From Hamiltosporidium tvaerminnensis (lineage: Eukaryota; Microsporidia; Dubosqiidae): a stretch of DNA of 64,000 nucleotides. Below are positions 21,906 to 35,063 of the stretch, piece by piece; the stretch's first letter is position 1; the number at the start of each line of letters is the position of its first letter. Made by a program: the position numbers and the translations under genes. The DNA lies in assembly GCA_022605425.2 (NCBI GenBank), contig JAKIMF020000011.1, positions 496,001 to 560,000 of the forward strand. Reading direction: 5' to 3'. The notes under the pieces were generated by a model. That model was not told the origin of the DNA, searched no databases, and worked only from the letters and a program-made list of their open reading frames with translations.

Positions 21906-23888
21906 AATTAATTTTAGTTGAATATAATTTTTAGATTTCAAATCTAAAATAATTATTTGTCTCTAAACTTGAATAAATCTTATAATCTATCAAAATATAA
22001 ATTATATTGGTGCTTCGCTATAAAAATTTTCAATGTTATTTATTATTTCTATGTAATTACACTAAATCAAAGCCAAAAATCCTCGCAAAATAGGCTATTC
22101 TAATTTTTTTCATGTTTAGCTTTTCTTTTTCGTGAACTAAATGACAATTTTGCACTAAAAAAGCGCGATAAATCAGTTAAAACATTTTTTTATAAAAATT
22201 TTAAAGGATTTTTAAATTTCATAAAAATATATCGCGAATAAATTACTATAATTTTTTTCCCAGACAGTATTATAGTTTGAAATTTTTTAGATATACTCAA
22301 GTAAGCAATATTTTATGTTTTATTACTAAGCATACCTGAATTAATATATAACGTATATCTTGATATAATGAATAAAAAAAATCTTTAGATTATAAATGAA
22401 GGTTATGTATTACAAAATTTCTCTATTTAGAATGAAATCATGTGTTTTTATAAAATAATTTAGGTATTTTGGAGATACTATAAACAGAAATATAAATATA
22501 ATTTACAGTTTTATCTTTGAAATAATTTTAATTGAAACATAATTCAAACTATCGAAGTGTTAAAACACACAATTTTTAATAATATCCCATTTCAATCATT
22601 TTTAAGTCATAAAAATTACTATTTCCGAATATAGAATATGGATTCGACATCTGAATATAAGTATATTTTGAATTCTATCATCGGAAATTATTATGTAGTC
22701 ACTTTAAAAAGCAATATGTCATCGAGACGATATATTTCAACTAAATATTTATAAATAATAATTATGCAAAGTAGACAGGAGAAAGCTTGATATCCCATAT
22801 CAGTTGATATAACAAACAACACTATCGAATTTATCGTAATGAAATTAATAATAGGTTATAAAATCCCCTCCCTGCAGGAAATAAGCTGAAATATCTCAAA
22901 ATCTTTATTAGGTACGCTTAGCAGATAAATAGATCACAATAAAAAGACTATCATTAGATATTTAAATCGATGAATGAAACATATGAAGGGGTATATATTT
23001 TTGAACGTCTTGTGATATTCAAGATATTAGAAGTACAGTTCATTAAGAGTTGCGATTTGACTTTGTATAATTGCCTCAAATGGTGAAGCAAACATGATTT
23101 TCTCAATTCTTCCATTGTTTTAATAATATTTTTAATGTGTAACTTCTTACAAGAAAAATGTTCCAAGCTGTAAAATTATCATGGAACATATGGGACTCTA
23201 ATTTATTTACAAATTAAATCGGATTTATATTTATTTAAATCAGAAAACATTTAACGACAGTTTGTACATTAGTGTTAGAAACCCCCTCAAAATAGCGGTT
23301 TAAATCAATATAATTTATAGTGTCATATTGTGGCTTTTTTATTATACTTGCTTTTATATATCTTTTTTTGTTAGATTTATAATTTTAAGCAATAAGTGCA
23401 CTAAGCATTTGTTCATATTATTTATCATTTTATTCGACTAGAACTATAATTAGACCTGGAATTTTTCTTAAATTTTAATTCCGTTCGATTTTTGTTGTTC
23501 TAGATTAACTAGCTCTCTATATAATACAAATGAAGGTATTTGCGAAACCGAAGCTTCACACTAATTTCAAAAAAAATATCAAACAAAAAAAGATGCATGA
23601 GTCATCTAAAGTTTCCTAACTCAATTTAACTTGAAATCTTTACTCAGTAATTTTTAATTTAATTTTGACGAAAAGCTTGGGAAAATGCTATAATTTATTA
23701 AAAGATATGGAAAATAAATGTTCTAGATGTTTTGAATTTCAGGCAGAATATATTAATTATATTATCACCAATTTCTATTATTTATTATCTATGATTTATA
23801 AATTATAAATTATAAGAAGTATAAAATCATAGCAGAAGATAGAAGTACTTGATAAAATTCGTCAATCATCTTACAATTAACCATATAT
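21906..23888. other. About 2 kb AT-rich gene desert
   Basis: No supported gene. A 70-codon minus-strand frame (22954-23166) has no features and is probably chance. Confidence 0.55.
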
Positions 23889-24164
23889 ATGCCAAAAAAA
23901 TTGAAAACGTTTTTTTTTTATTCTGCTTGGCTATTAATTTGCCTTCGCATATTATATAGTCTTAATTCGAATGAAGAAAATCTCACAAAAAAATATTTTT
24001 TTGTGAAAATATCCTATATCGCCTTTCTTTCGTTTGCACTGCATCTAAACGAAATTTCTTTGTTGATTTTGTCTTTTAATAATCTAAAAGTGCCGTTTTT
24101 GCAAATTAAGAGATTTTTGAGTTTCTTGATTTGGTTTTTTATGAAATCAATAAGATTGTTTTGA
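23889..24164 (+). CDS. Doubtful small hydrophobic ORF, 91 aa
   Basis: The N-terminus MPKKLKTFFFYSAWLLICLR looks like a signal peptide or membrane segment. A second hydrophobic segment lies around residues 47-65. There is no homology I recognise. It ends 60 bases before a repeat A copy, so it could be the surviving start of a gene cut by later insertions. A run of nine T inside the signal region makes the frame fragile. Could be spurious. Confidence 0.25.
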   Translation: MPKKLKTFFFYSAWLLICLRILYSLNSNEENLTKKYFFVKISYIAFLSFALHLNEISLLILSFNNLKVPFLQIKRFLSFLIWFFMKSIRLF

Positions 24165-24227
24165 TCATTTATATCCTTTTTTTGTCACATCTTATGTTAT
24201 TAGACGTGAAATATTTTTTTCTGGTTA

Positions 24228-24950
24228 GGTGGGGAAGGATAAGCACTAAAAAACGTTCTGCTTGGTGATGAGTATTTGAAGCTGGTGTGAAGATCATTGT
24301 TTGGATTTTTGGTGTGAATAAAACCAGACTATATCCTGGTCTGTCTCATGGGAGTTTGTATGAGAAGGAAAAGGTCTACGAAACAGCGAAACTTTTTCTG
24401 AAAATTTAGTCTGCAGCTTTATGTAACTAGATTGCAGACTGTAGCTGGACATGTAGGTAAAGGCCATGTAAAAGCCTAGAAAACACCTTACTCACTCGGA
24501 TTCGAAGACTTAGACCTCGGAAGATATAATTAATATACCTATTTAAAGCCGGGAGAGCTAAGTACAGGTAATAACTATGGGTATGATATTGCATTGTCTA
24601 GGTGTATACCATGTACGTCTCTGAAATATATCTTAGTAGAAGTTTATTGGGTTCAGAAAGTGTATATTGAGTGGATGCTACATAGTCTTGTAGACCAGGA
24701 TGGGCTTCGGTTTTCGATCACACTCCATGCAAGGGTCATTAACAAACTTCGGGCAATTTCTTTGACTATTCAATAGGCTCGCCCCGCCTGGCAGATAAAA
24801 CTTTATAATGTAGATATAGTAGGGTTTACTGATGAAGTGTTAAAGTAGTAGTTTTATAGGGTAAACGTAGAACTGTGTTATGTCATAAAAACAAATATAA
24901 GACTTGCCACTGTTGTAAAAAAGATGTTATATTCTATGGCTTAAAAATCA
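24228..24950 (+). repeat. Interspersed repeat A, copy 4
   Basis: Begins GGTGGGGAAGGATAAGCACT and runs to about AAAAAGATGTTATATTCTAT. Collinear with the 57.7-kb copy but carrying substitutions and small deletions. Its 3' end lies about 430 bases from the 3' end of the opposite-strand retrotransposon fragment at 25385. Confidence 0.85.
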
Positions 24951-25384
24951 TAAAATACATATAGCGTAAAATTTATAAATTGGTCAACATGCACATATTT
25001 GCAAAATATAACCTCTTAATTACAAGGAACCAAACGGCATATATTAGTTTATAAGAACGTTTTTTTGGGTGTATTTAAAATCGTTAACGCTTTATGTGTA
25101 GAAAATGGATTTAAACTCTAATCTTTAATCTCGAAATATGTCCCTTTATAATTTTATATTAGTATGTAAACTTTAAATTTAGAAATATTTATAATATATT
25201 TTAAAAAAGTTTCAGACACAAATTTTTTGCTTTTATAAATAAGTTTATACTTGAAACAGAAGTAAAAATTACTTTGAATATCATTATGAAGTTTTTCCTA
25301 GGTAGTTTTATGTTTTAGATAGTAAAAATTTGGGTGAAGTCATGCGGCTTTAATAAGACTTTTAAAATGATTTTATTTAATAAA

Positions 25385-26180
25385 ATTCTGGGTTAACAAA
25401 TTCTCCCGTTTAACTAATTTCTTCCATCACTTTAACCACTTTATTCTCTTTTTCTACATCCGACTTATCATTAATGTCTATCGTCGGTTCCTCTGGTCTG
25501 GTTACGTCATCTAAAATAAGGGGTAAAATATTTTTTGAATTTACTTGTTTAACACTATCTTCCTCGTTCTTCACTTCTTTTAAGGGGGGTGTTGGCTGTT
25601 TATGCATCTCAGCTCCTATAATAACACTTAATGACGCGCTCTCCCAGCTCTCTTCGGCACTTGGTCCTGACTCAATTCCTCTTCGTCGATCGAAGGAAAT
25701 CATTTCGACTGTTTTCTTAAGTACTATGGACTGAATGTATGCCTCTACATTTATGGGTATTTGTAATCTTTTAAGATAAGTCTTATGGTATTTTGTCACA
25801 ATACCGTCCCATGTTATCACATAAGGAATTATCTCTACATTGCATTTATAAATAAGACCTAACTCATTTGCTAATAGGTCATACTTCCTAAGTTTCTCTG
25901 TTTCAACTATTTGAAGTGAGTCTTGGGAGGTGATTCCTACTTCAATGAGGGTAATCTTATTTCGTCTCTTGTCTAAAACGAATATATCTGGCCTATTATT
26001 TCGAATTTTGACATCATTTTTTATTCTGGTGTCCACTCTTATCTCTGCATACTCATTACCAAGAATTTCTTAAACAGAGTGGCTTCTGATTCGTTTTGAA
26101 GACTTGAATTTATATTTATTTAACAAGAGCAAATGTATACATCGTACCACTTCATTGTGTCGTCTAGTATAGTCCTTTTA
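25385..26180 (-). pseudogene. Non-LTR retrotransposon C-terminal fragment (restriction-like endonuclease region)
   Basis: Parallel to the fuller fragment at 56200-57090. The uninterrupted part (25410-26036) contains RPDIFVLDKR and ITLIEVGITSQDSLQ, followed by KLRKYDLLANELG. The RPD...IEVG arrangement after an RHN-type segment fits the PD-(D/E)XK restriction-like endonuclease found at the C-terminus of R2/R4/CRE-type non-LTR elements. Upstream, homologous sequence continues to about 26180 but holds a stop where the other copy has Gln (SVQEIL). The acidic tail ends at a TAA just before the shared 3' terminus GTTAACCCAGAATTTTATTA. No reverse transcriptase domain remains. Confidence 0.7.
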
Positions 26181-28195
26181 AAATGATAATAATTATATAT
26201 GTATGGTTGGTTCAAATGATTCTCAAATCACGCTCTAATCATATTAAAGAGTAAGATTTTTTCATTTTATAAAGCCACTACGTAAAACCTCAATCGATGA
26301 TTTTTTTTCGGATTATAATATTATATATCATGTGGTTTGATCAAGTATAAATGATATTTCTTAATTAAATACAATTAATGTCTCGTTAACTAGTTTTAAA
26401 ATATCTTTCTGATAATATTAAGATCAATATTCGCTAATTATTTCATCAAAAAATAATATTGCAAAGTTCTATTAAAGAAAATATTTTCAAGTCAAACCTA
26501 TTTTATGAAAAAAATAACACAAAATTTTTTTGGGTTAACTTATATCATAATTAAATTTACTAGAATTGTAATCAATATTAAATAAAATTAATTCACTGAA
26601 TCATACTTTAGTTTAAGATATTATCGAGTATTTAAAGAGCTTAAATCGTTAGGTTAATATTAAATTAGCAATTTAAATCAGAATATAAGTTTCGATTTAA
26701 TAACATTGTTGTTTTTTATCCAAGATTCAATGTTATTTAGATTTATAATTTAGATTTATAAGAATATTGGACTATTTGTTGAATATGAGTTTTATAGTAT
26801 TTTTTTTTCAAATATTGGATTAGAAGAAAAATTTAATTATTTTTAGAATCAGTTAAATATGACCTTTTGGAATTTTATTATGCTTGAAATTTCATAATTT
26901 AATGTGTATAGTAGCAATTTTATATTAATTCTCAATCATTAGTCGAAAATAGATTATTTTTTTATTTTCGTATCATTTAAGGGTTCCAATATATAATTTT
27001 GAGTTTCCGTTTGAATATATTTCTAGTAATAAAAATCATTTTCATCTAATAATTTATATGACACCAAAAGAATCGTTTCCTACGTTCCTTAAAACTAATT
27101 TAATCAAATAAATGATTATTTAGTTTTAGATTGATTTTATTTACAAATATTAAAATTTTTAGATTTTATATTCTGTTAAATTTACTAGAATGCCTAAATT
27201 TGTTCATAAAACTCGATGTATATGACTTTATTATAGGATGAAACAATAAAACCATATTTGAAATCTTAATTTGTTCTGTTTATTGCGGTAAATTATATTT
27301 TAATATGTATATTGTAATAAAAATAGTAGAAACAGCAGAAATATGCTCTAAAACCTGATAAAAAAATATTTTCAAGTAGCGAACCAAATAAGACTAAAAA
27401 ACACTTAAATATTATTACATTAATTTTTAAGGATGATTTTATCGAAAAAAATAAAGGTTGTTAACTATAGAAATATATAAACAATTCAGTAAAATCAAAT
27501 GAAAATTTATTTAACTCATCTTATTTTTTTTACCTTTTACTACCTCTCACTTGTTTTATTGTTTTTCTTTTAATTCATACTATTTTTTATAGTTTGAGGT
27601 GCTGCTTACCTTCTATCATGTTACCTGCGATTCTATGTTAAAAATATTTTTGTTTTTAACTAGATTAATCTTATTTGCTGTCGCCAGGGGAATAAAAAGT
27701 ATTTTTTTTATCACTTATCTTCTTTTATAGCAAATATCGAATTTTTTTCTGAGATTTATCAACATCTGGTTGTGATAAAAAAAAGATTGATCAATATTTA
27801 TCGTTTGGGTTGTCGTAAGCTCTCTCGAATCACCCAGATAAAGGGTATCTTTGATAGAGACAGATTCTATCATCGAAATTAAAGAGGTTTATTGAGTTTA
27901 ACCAAAGAGTTTTTACTATTAATCAAAGGTTTATTTAATTTATTGATCCAATTCTTTGTTTTCCTTTCTTCCACCATTGGTGTTTTAATAAAATGTACTT
28001 TTATATTTTATAAGGGAATCCAATAACTTTAATTATGTTTTAGAATACTTAAAGATTACTTCGAAGTATTTACCGCTTTTTATATGAATAGATCTACCAT
28101 TTATTTGGTATTTGTAACATTTTAGAATAAATAAATTCGATCAAAATTATTTATTCAAAGATCGCATACTATATAAAAAGGGGTAGAAGTATTGT
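26181..28195. other. About 2 kb AT-rich gene desert
   Basis: No ORF, RNA gene or clear repeat that I can support. Confidence 0.55.
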
Positions 28196-28580
28196 TTCAT
28201 AAACTTTACGCGGTTGGCTTGAGCATAGATACCTAGTTTTTAAATATGATATGATTATTCGTCAGATACCTATATCTAAATGCTTCATCTAAATATATGT
28301 AGAACCATTTAAGGATAGCAGTTGCTCAGAATTCTTCGATTTAGTTGCTCGTGGTGTGAGCGCATAAACCTACCTTTCCCCCCCCCAAAAAAAAAAAAAC
28401 AGCAGCATTCCTCCTACTCAAGCTTTTCAAACTAAATAATCATTCAGCTAATATATATTTCAGAGGTTTACATATGATTCACACTGAAGTTAAATTGCGA
28501 TAAAAACATGTGTATCCTACTACTCAGGTTTCCTATGTTTTTACGAAGGTTCATTGTATATTCTAGGCGCTAAGTCTTCT
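28196..28580 (-). repeat. Interspersed repeat A, highly degenerate copy (reverse)
   Basis: Recognisable landmarks in reverse order include GGCGCTAAGTCTTCTAAATCG, TATATTTCAGAGGTTTACAT and ACCTATATCTAAATGCTTCATCTA. A C-run followed by an A-run at 28378-28401 sits where intact copies have the G-rich segment. The frame at 28554-28790 begins inside it and is probably spurious. Confidence 0.65.
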
Positions 28581-30756
28581 AAATCGAAAGGTAAGAGTTA
28601 TTTTCTCATTTTTACACATAAACCTCTTGTAATTTCACCAGAATTTGAGATAAATCACATGAATAATACAAAATATGTTTTTAGAAAAGTCACATTGTTT
28701 AATACACCACCCTTTCTTCTTTATACAAATTTTCAAGGATTAACCAAAAAAGCAGTGTTGAATTCATCCAACATAAAAATAAGTCAGTGAATAGCCCTAA
28801 TTTGCCTAATTTTTTTTAATAAGATGGTTTTTAGCATCGTAAAATCATCTCAATTGGTTTGTTTTAATAAAAAAAACATCTTTGTTTCGTTTATATCTTC
28901 TGATCAATATTCCCTCATTCGCTAATACTTTGTAATTAAACACATGCAAAAAAATGAAATATATCTATTTGTAATGTTTAAAACTAAAGAATAAATTATT
29001 AGTTAAAACTTAATATTAAAATTATAATATTATAGTAATACATATTATATTTATGAGATGCCAGCATATATTCTTAGTAATGTTCTTTAAAAACATGATA
29101 TTCTCTCGTCTCAGATGTATAATGCAGTTTTTTGTAAATAATTACTTTAAATACTAAATCGAGAAATCAAATTGCAGCTTCGTTTTTTGCTTTCAATATT
29201 TATTAATGTTCAATTTGAAATTATTAATCCTATCAGTATTGATATATACATGGTATTAACTCATAGATATTTTTCAAAAAAAGTATTTGAATCTACTAGA
29301 GCATATTTATATATAATTTATGATTATTAGAAGGAAATATATTTATAAATAAGCTATGAAACACATGTTTACTTAGCCTAAAATACAATTTTTTCCTGCT
29401 TCTGTCGAGGCACCTAGAACATATGCAAGTTTTATAAAGAAAAGCTCTGTCTTTTAATAAAAGAGTTTATGAAACACGTTAACTATATATTATTTTTCCT
29501 ATAAGAAGATTATTGGTATCAATTTTCCTTCAGATCGATCTAATTTTTTTTCCAAATAGGGAGTTACTGTAAAAATATTATTTTATGCCTTAGAGAGATG
29601 TGTAATAGCTTATTAAGTAGCAAAAAAACAATTTAAAAACATGTTTATATACACATATGTAATTACGAAAAACACTGTAATTAAATCTTTAATCAAATAT
29701 ATGGACATTTATGACTGAAATAAACACTTTTGTACCAAATAATCAATATTATGACAGCTGATAACATTTTTTGCTACAAATATAATCAATTCTGATTCAA
29801 ACATCAAGAGTCAATTTTATATGTACATGATTATAGTCGAATATACATTCTGATAATTATATATATTGTTTACCTCTCATAATACATTTTTATCTCGATT
29901 TATAACAATGAAAGCAGTTAGTTGACATTCAAAAAAAATATTTTTTATTTTAATCATTCTAGCTTAGAATGAACATTAAATAATAAATACTTTTTTGATG
30001 AATCATTTTAAAAAACACAAGAACTTTCGAATATATGGTTTACGAATATCCATTCATTACTTTTTCTATATATAAATATCAAGAAACTAACACAAGATGC
30101 AAATATTTATTTCAATCAAATAAAAAAACATTTAAATATTAGAATTATCAATTTAAAAACCATTTTAAATTTACAAAAAGTACTATTGTTTTATTCTTTT
30201 GGAAAAGAAAATATTTGTAATTTTTTTTTGCAAAAATATAACAATTTTCCTTTTTGGGTAATTAGATCAATAAAATATTCAAATTGATTTTTTCTATTTT
30301 TGTTATGAAAAAATAATTCGTGTCTATTTGAAAATTAAAGCTGTGAAATAAATGAATAAAAAATATAAAATATCTATATTTCAATATAATTTTTTTGCTA
30401 TATTATCAACAAAATGAATAATTTTATTGTTCCCAGCATTTTGTTGGATAATTATGTGTCATATTATTTTTTTTATAAAGTGTTTTCAATATCAAAATTT
30501 AAACAATCACACACTCATAAATTTATATGTGTGTAAAATTTAAAAAATATAAAAATATTGAGAAGAATTATGTAATTTTTTAAAAAAAATGCAAATTATA
30601 TTTTTTAAATCAAATGTGTACATATTAAGCAAATTAAAAAAAATAATTTTTGAAACTGAAAAATTAGCAATTAATGACATTTTAGTCTAATTAATATTTC
30701 AACGTCATAGATAAATGTAAAATTAAGAAATAAAATTCAGTTTATTCCATTAAAAA
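28581..30756. other. About 2.2 kb AT-rich gene desert
   Basis: No gene or repeat I can support. The last few hundred bases form the downstream flank of the Cys-rich gene. Confidence 0.55.
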
Positions 30757-31500
30757 TCAATCTCCGGATCCTAGAATAGCTACCAGACATTTGCAAATAC
30801 AACAGCATGGGCTACACAATATTTCGCAACAATCATCGCAACAATCATCATCGCATGTAAGATGGTCATCGCAGTAGCTTTCAAGACATTGTGAATGATG
30901 ATGGCAACATCTTCGAATTTGTTTAAAGGGATAATTAAAGCAGCATTCTATTGTTTTGATTACGTCATCTGAACATGTTCTAAAGCAAGAAACGACTTCA
31001 TCAGTGCAGTGTGTAATAAATGCCGAATCTGTACAGCATTCCGATGGTTTACTAGATCCACGGCTTCTACAACAATAGCAGTTTATACGGCAGATTCTTT
31101 TTTTACCGCAACAACCACATATTTTATCGGAAGAATTCATTGAATCTGCCTTCGAATCTGATCCAACTTCAGCCCCTGGCTCTTGTTGCATAGTCCCATT
31201 TCCTATTTGTAGAAGAAAGTATGATGGTTTAACATCCGTGGTAATAACACCAATTTCATCTTCTGATCTGTTGGGGTTTCCATCAATAAAAGTATTTGTC
31301 CCATCCATTTCAGATACTTTTGACCGAGTACAAGATGTATCAGTGGCATTGCTCGAATGTTCTAATTTTTTTGACGAGCCTCCGTTTTCTTTACCATCCA
31401 TACTTTCGTCTGTCGGATGCTTTGGACTTTCTACAACTGTATTTTTCACAAGAGATATAATCATGAAAATAAATAAATGTCCGAAATATATTTTCATCAA
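30757..31500 (-). CDS. Secreted cysteine-rich orphan protein, 247 aa
   Basis: MMKIYFGHLFIFMIISLVKN is a clear signal peptide. Residues about 25-125 are hydrophilic, Ser/Asp/Glu-rich and contain NAT and NGT glycosylation sequons. From residue 128 to 238 there are 29 cysteines in 111 residues, often as CC or CCC (for example ICGCCGKK, CYCC, CDDDCCDDCCEILC, CCCICKC), with a His-rich patch HHH at 200-202. Such density suggests a disulfide-rich or metal-binding extracellular domain; a spore-wall or host-facing role is inference. I do not recognise the family. There is no CCC start motif. Base composition is richer in GC than the flanks, supporting real coding. The plus-strand frame at 31238-31507 is a shadow. 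Confidence 0.82.
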   Translation of the reverse strand: MMKIYFGHLFIFMIISLVKNTVVESPKHPTDESMDGKENGGSSKKLEHSSNATDTSCTRSKVSEMDGTNTFIDGNPNRSEDEIGVITTDVKPSYFLLQIGNGTMQQEPGAEVGSDSKADSMNSSDKICGCCGKKRICRINCYCCRSRGSSKPSECCTDSAFITHCTDEVVSCFRTCSDDVIKTIECCFNYPFKQIRRCCHHHSQCLESYCDDHLTCDDDCCDDCCEILCSPCCCICKCLVAILGSGD

Positions 31501-31929
31501 AAAGTAACGGTTAGAAAAAAAACAAATATTTAATTTATTTAGTAACCCTTTAATAATTCTAGAACAAATTAATATCTTTATATACTATATTATTATGTTT
31601 ATTTTAAAAAAATTTTGGTTTGATTAAAAAATTTTATATTTGATGATATTTTTGTTTGTAAATTTATCTTCTCATTTTGGGATTTCAAAGCTATTAAGTT
31701 ATTGAATACTCAAGAAAAGTCTTATTCTTACAACAAGTTCGAACTTAATTCAAAATGGCTGATATCATGAAAAAATGAGAAAATTTTGAATTTGAAGCCC
31801 GCCTATCAGTTTAATTTTAATAATATTCTTAAAATCACCCAAATACTACATTATAGAAAAACATATGACGAAAAATAAATTATTTATTAAATATTACATT
31901 TTATTTTTTGATCTTTTTATTATATATTT
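31501..31929. other. Upstream flank of the Cys-rich gene
   Basis: AT-rich, no feature recognised. Confidence 0.5.
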
Positions 31930-32160
31930 AATAGCTTGCTTCTTCCCTACGGATGGAACACAATCTAACGATGAATCATAGCCTTGCTAGGTTCTAGGCG
32001 TTGCAAAGACAATTCTCTTTGGAGACGTTAGGTTGTCAACCTCACGCAAACTTTCCGAACGAAATTTAAAGAATGCAACCGATCGAATCCGGAACATCTG
32101 AATTAAATTCCGATATCCTCACCACTAGATTATTGGCGACTATTTTTTAATCTTGCATTC
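31930..32160 (-). other. Relatively GC-rich island with a tRNA-like (Glu-like) relic
   Basis: Read on the minus strand, about 32085-32152 contains AATCTAGTGGTGAGGATATC and, 16 bases later, CCGGATTCGATC. These line up with the D-arm and T-arm of tRNA-Glu at the correct spacing. The acceptor and T stems do not pair and the anticodon position reads UUA, so it is not a functional tRNA. The rest of the island (31930-32085) is not identified. Confidence 0.3.
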
Positions 32161-32164
32161 TAAA

Positions 32165-32570
32165 ATTCTTTTATTGGTTATAACGCAACTATAGGTTTAA
32201 CATAGATTTCTAGTTCTTCCCAATACTCCATCAGTATCCCGTAATATACTTACTCTAAATATTTCGATTTAAAAATCTGTAGAATCCATTTTATGAGCAA
32301 CATAGTTGCACATAATTCGTTAGTGTCTGTGTATGATTTATTATTGAAGGAAGAAACATATACAAGCCCTTCTCCATGATTGAAAGCGTTCTCTTACTTT
32401 ACCCATTAAGAATAGAGTAAATTCTAACTATTCTATATTTCCCGACTTATATTGGGATCGATTTAATCTCGCAATGAGACATAAATATTTATTCCATTTA
32501 AACTTCTCAATTCTTAGAACAAGTTTTTTGTATTCTTAAAGACCGGGTCTTTCTACCCATGATAGCAGGC
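32165..32570 (-). repeat. Interspersed repeat A, degenerate copy (reverse)
   Basis: Landmarks in reverse: TATAGGTTTAACATAGATTTCTAGTT, then CCAATACTCCATCAGTA, GTTAGTGTCTGTGTATGA, TCTTACTTTACCCATTAAGAATAGAGT. The 5' portion is lost or unrecognisable. Confidence 0.6.
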
Positions 32571-34589
32571 CAGAGGCAGATCCTTTTAAATTCAAAATAC
32601 TATCAGATCAATCAAGCTTTAAAAAATACTTAATTAAAAAATTATAAACTAATTTTGTAAAAGGTTTTCACAATATAGTATTTCTTTCTTCTATATAAAT
32701 CCTCATAGAACACTTGAAAATGTAATCGGATTTTACCTTATCCAAAATATAAAAAGGATAGTTTCCAAACCAATTTCACCAGTGATTACATTAAATTATT
32801 TTGAAACTGTTATTTTCTTAAACGATTCTTATTTCTAAAAATATTTACCCAATGACATTTATTTTGACTTAAAATATATAAATAAGATTTATAAATCCTA
32901 GAGAAACCTTTAAAGGTTTGCTCTATATATTATTGTTCATATTTATTCAAAAAAATCTTATTTTGCTCATTATCTTTGAAGTAAATCCACTTGAATATTT
33001 AGTAGTTGTAATACACTATTATTATTTAAAAATCTATTTTATTATTTATAAACTTATTTCCCCCAGTAATCAAGATTTAATTAATTAATAAAATTATATT
33101 TTTGTAATTACTTTTAATAAAATTATAGTAGAATTACTATTTATGGTAAATAATTTTTCATTCTCTTCTAAAATATTTTTTATTTTTATCGTAAAAATAT
33201 CTTCGAAATATTTATAAGTTTAAACATTTTTTGTATTTTTATTTGATCTTCATTTTTAACTTTGGAATCAAATATCTTTAGAAAACACTTTACATAATAT
33301 CTTGTTTGTTACCGTATTAAAACACATAGCCAAGCTATAATAAATACATTGACGAAAAAAAAGTACAAATATTTTGGTTAGACTCATTAATATCTATTAA
33401 AATCCTTTTCAAATTATTTTATATAGATAATATATAAGTTTTATATTATGATATTTTACAGGTTATTTTCAAAAACGTTTATTTTCTTCCATTTGCTATC
33501 AATTAGAATATTTTTAATATCGTATTCAATAAACAATTATTTTATCGAACTATAAATTTGGTTAATAATTTAAATATAGCATTCATAATAAATATATTTG
33601 TATATACTCGACTTTTAAATTAAGTTTTAAAACCGAAACCTTTATTATTTCATTGCTTTAAAAGTCTTTAAAACTTAAGGCCATCAAGAAGTATATTTCA
33701 TTTAATAAAATAATTTACAGTTAAGATTACAATTCAGGTAAAAATAATTAAGATTATTTGCAAAATATTGTTTTAGAAACAGTGATTACATAAAAAGGAA
33801 ATCCTTTATCAGTATATTACAAATAATAAATTATGGCTTCTTTCATTCTCTATGAACATAAAAATATTTTTTACTTGATGAATTAATAAAAACGATTTAA
33901 TGACTTATATGGTGAAAAGCAGCTTTAGATTTGATTGTATCTATAAAATCCTTATAAGGCAATTGTTCGTTATATTATCTCATTATCTCTGAATAATATA
34001 CATGAGGAAATGCTTGAAAAAACTTTATTTTCCCATGGATTGAATGATTAAATCACAAAAATATATATATGACCAGATATTAGATAGTAGTCAATTATTT
34101 GTATCTCAACTGTATTGCTAAGAAAAGAGTCTAATATTAAATTCTTTATCTAATGTGAAAAAAAAACTGATGTGATTATATTTGATCTGTAATGTTTCAC
34201 ATGTGATGAAACCTTTATTACCTACATTACAAAAATAAAAGTAAGAAAACGGTTTGAATTCATGATTTAGTCACTTTCTAAATAGTTCATATAACAAATT
34301 AATTTAAAAAATACATTCAAACCCATGATTTATCTGATTGTATCCTGAAATTTCTTGAATAAGGCATATCAAAATTGAATTTAATTATCACGGAATCTTT
34401 TAACTTCGAAGTAAAAATATCTAAAAAAAAGTATTCATATATTTGGATTATAATCACTTTGATCCTTGTGGTTGTAAAATTTACGCAGAGACTCAATGAG
34501 AAACATACATCGTTGCGATATATGTGGAAAACATTTTGAAGGGAACAAATAATTTTTTTAATCGGATATGGTAAGCGTAGTAAAAATTA
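32571..34589. other. About 2 kb AT-rich gene desert
   Basis: No supported feature. Confidence 0.55.
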
Positions 34590-35054
34590 ATTGCTCTCAG
34601 CTTAGGAAAAGAAAAATTGTTTGGAAAACACAAGAAATTTATGTTTTCTACTAATAGATCTCTTAACGAATTACAATGTAAATTTCTTTTAAAATATTAG
34701 ATAAATTAAAAACAATATAAAGCATGAAATACAGAGTAATATTAGTAATGAAAAAATCTGTAATTTTTTTGAATTCGTAATTATTATAATGTTTTACACT
34801 TTTATAAGTTTAGAACTCTACCCTGTATCTAAGAAATTCTTATTAATACTTTCTTCATCTTATTCTACCTCTTTTATCACATAAGACTCTTTCACTTTCT
34901 TATTCCCTAATTCTTATTACACATTCTGCTTACATCACAGTTTATAAATATTTTTAAATTTCATAAAAATTTTAGATTTCTCTTTGATTTATTTTTTTAT
35001 AAATAAATTTTCTTGTTTAACTTTCAAAATAATTTATTATAAGAAATAAAACAA

Positions 35055-35057
35055 CCC
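35055..35057 (+). promoter_or_regulatory. CCC start-proximal motif of eS24 (left)
   Basis: CCC lies 7 bases upstream of the ATG at 35064, as expected for microsporidian genes with very short leaders. Confidence 0.55.
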
Positions 35058-35063
35058 TTACGA

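Noticed and set aside
32085-32152. A functional tRNA-Glu on the minus strand
   Set aside because: The D-arm and T-arm look right, but the acceptor and T stems do not pair and the anticodon would read UUA. Kept only as a relic.
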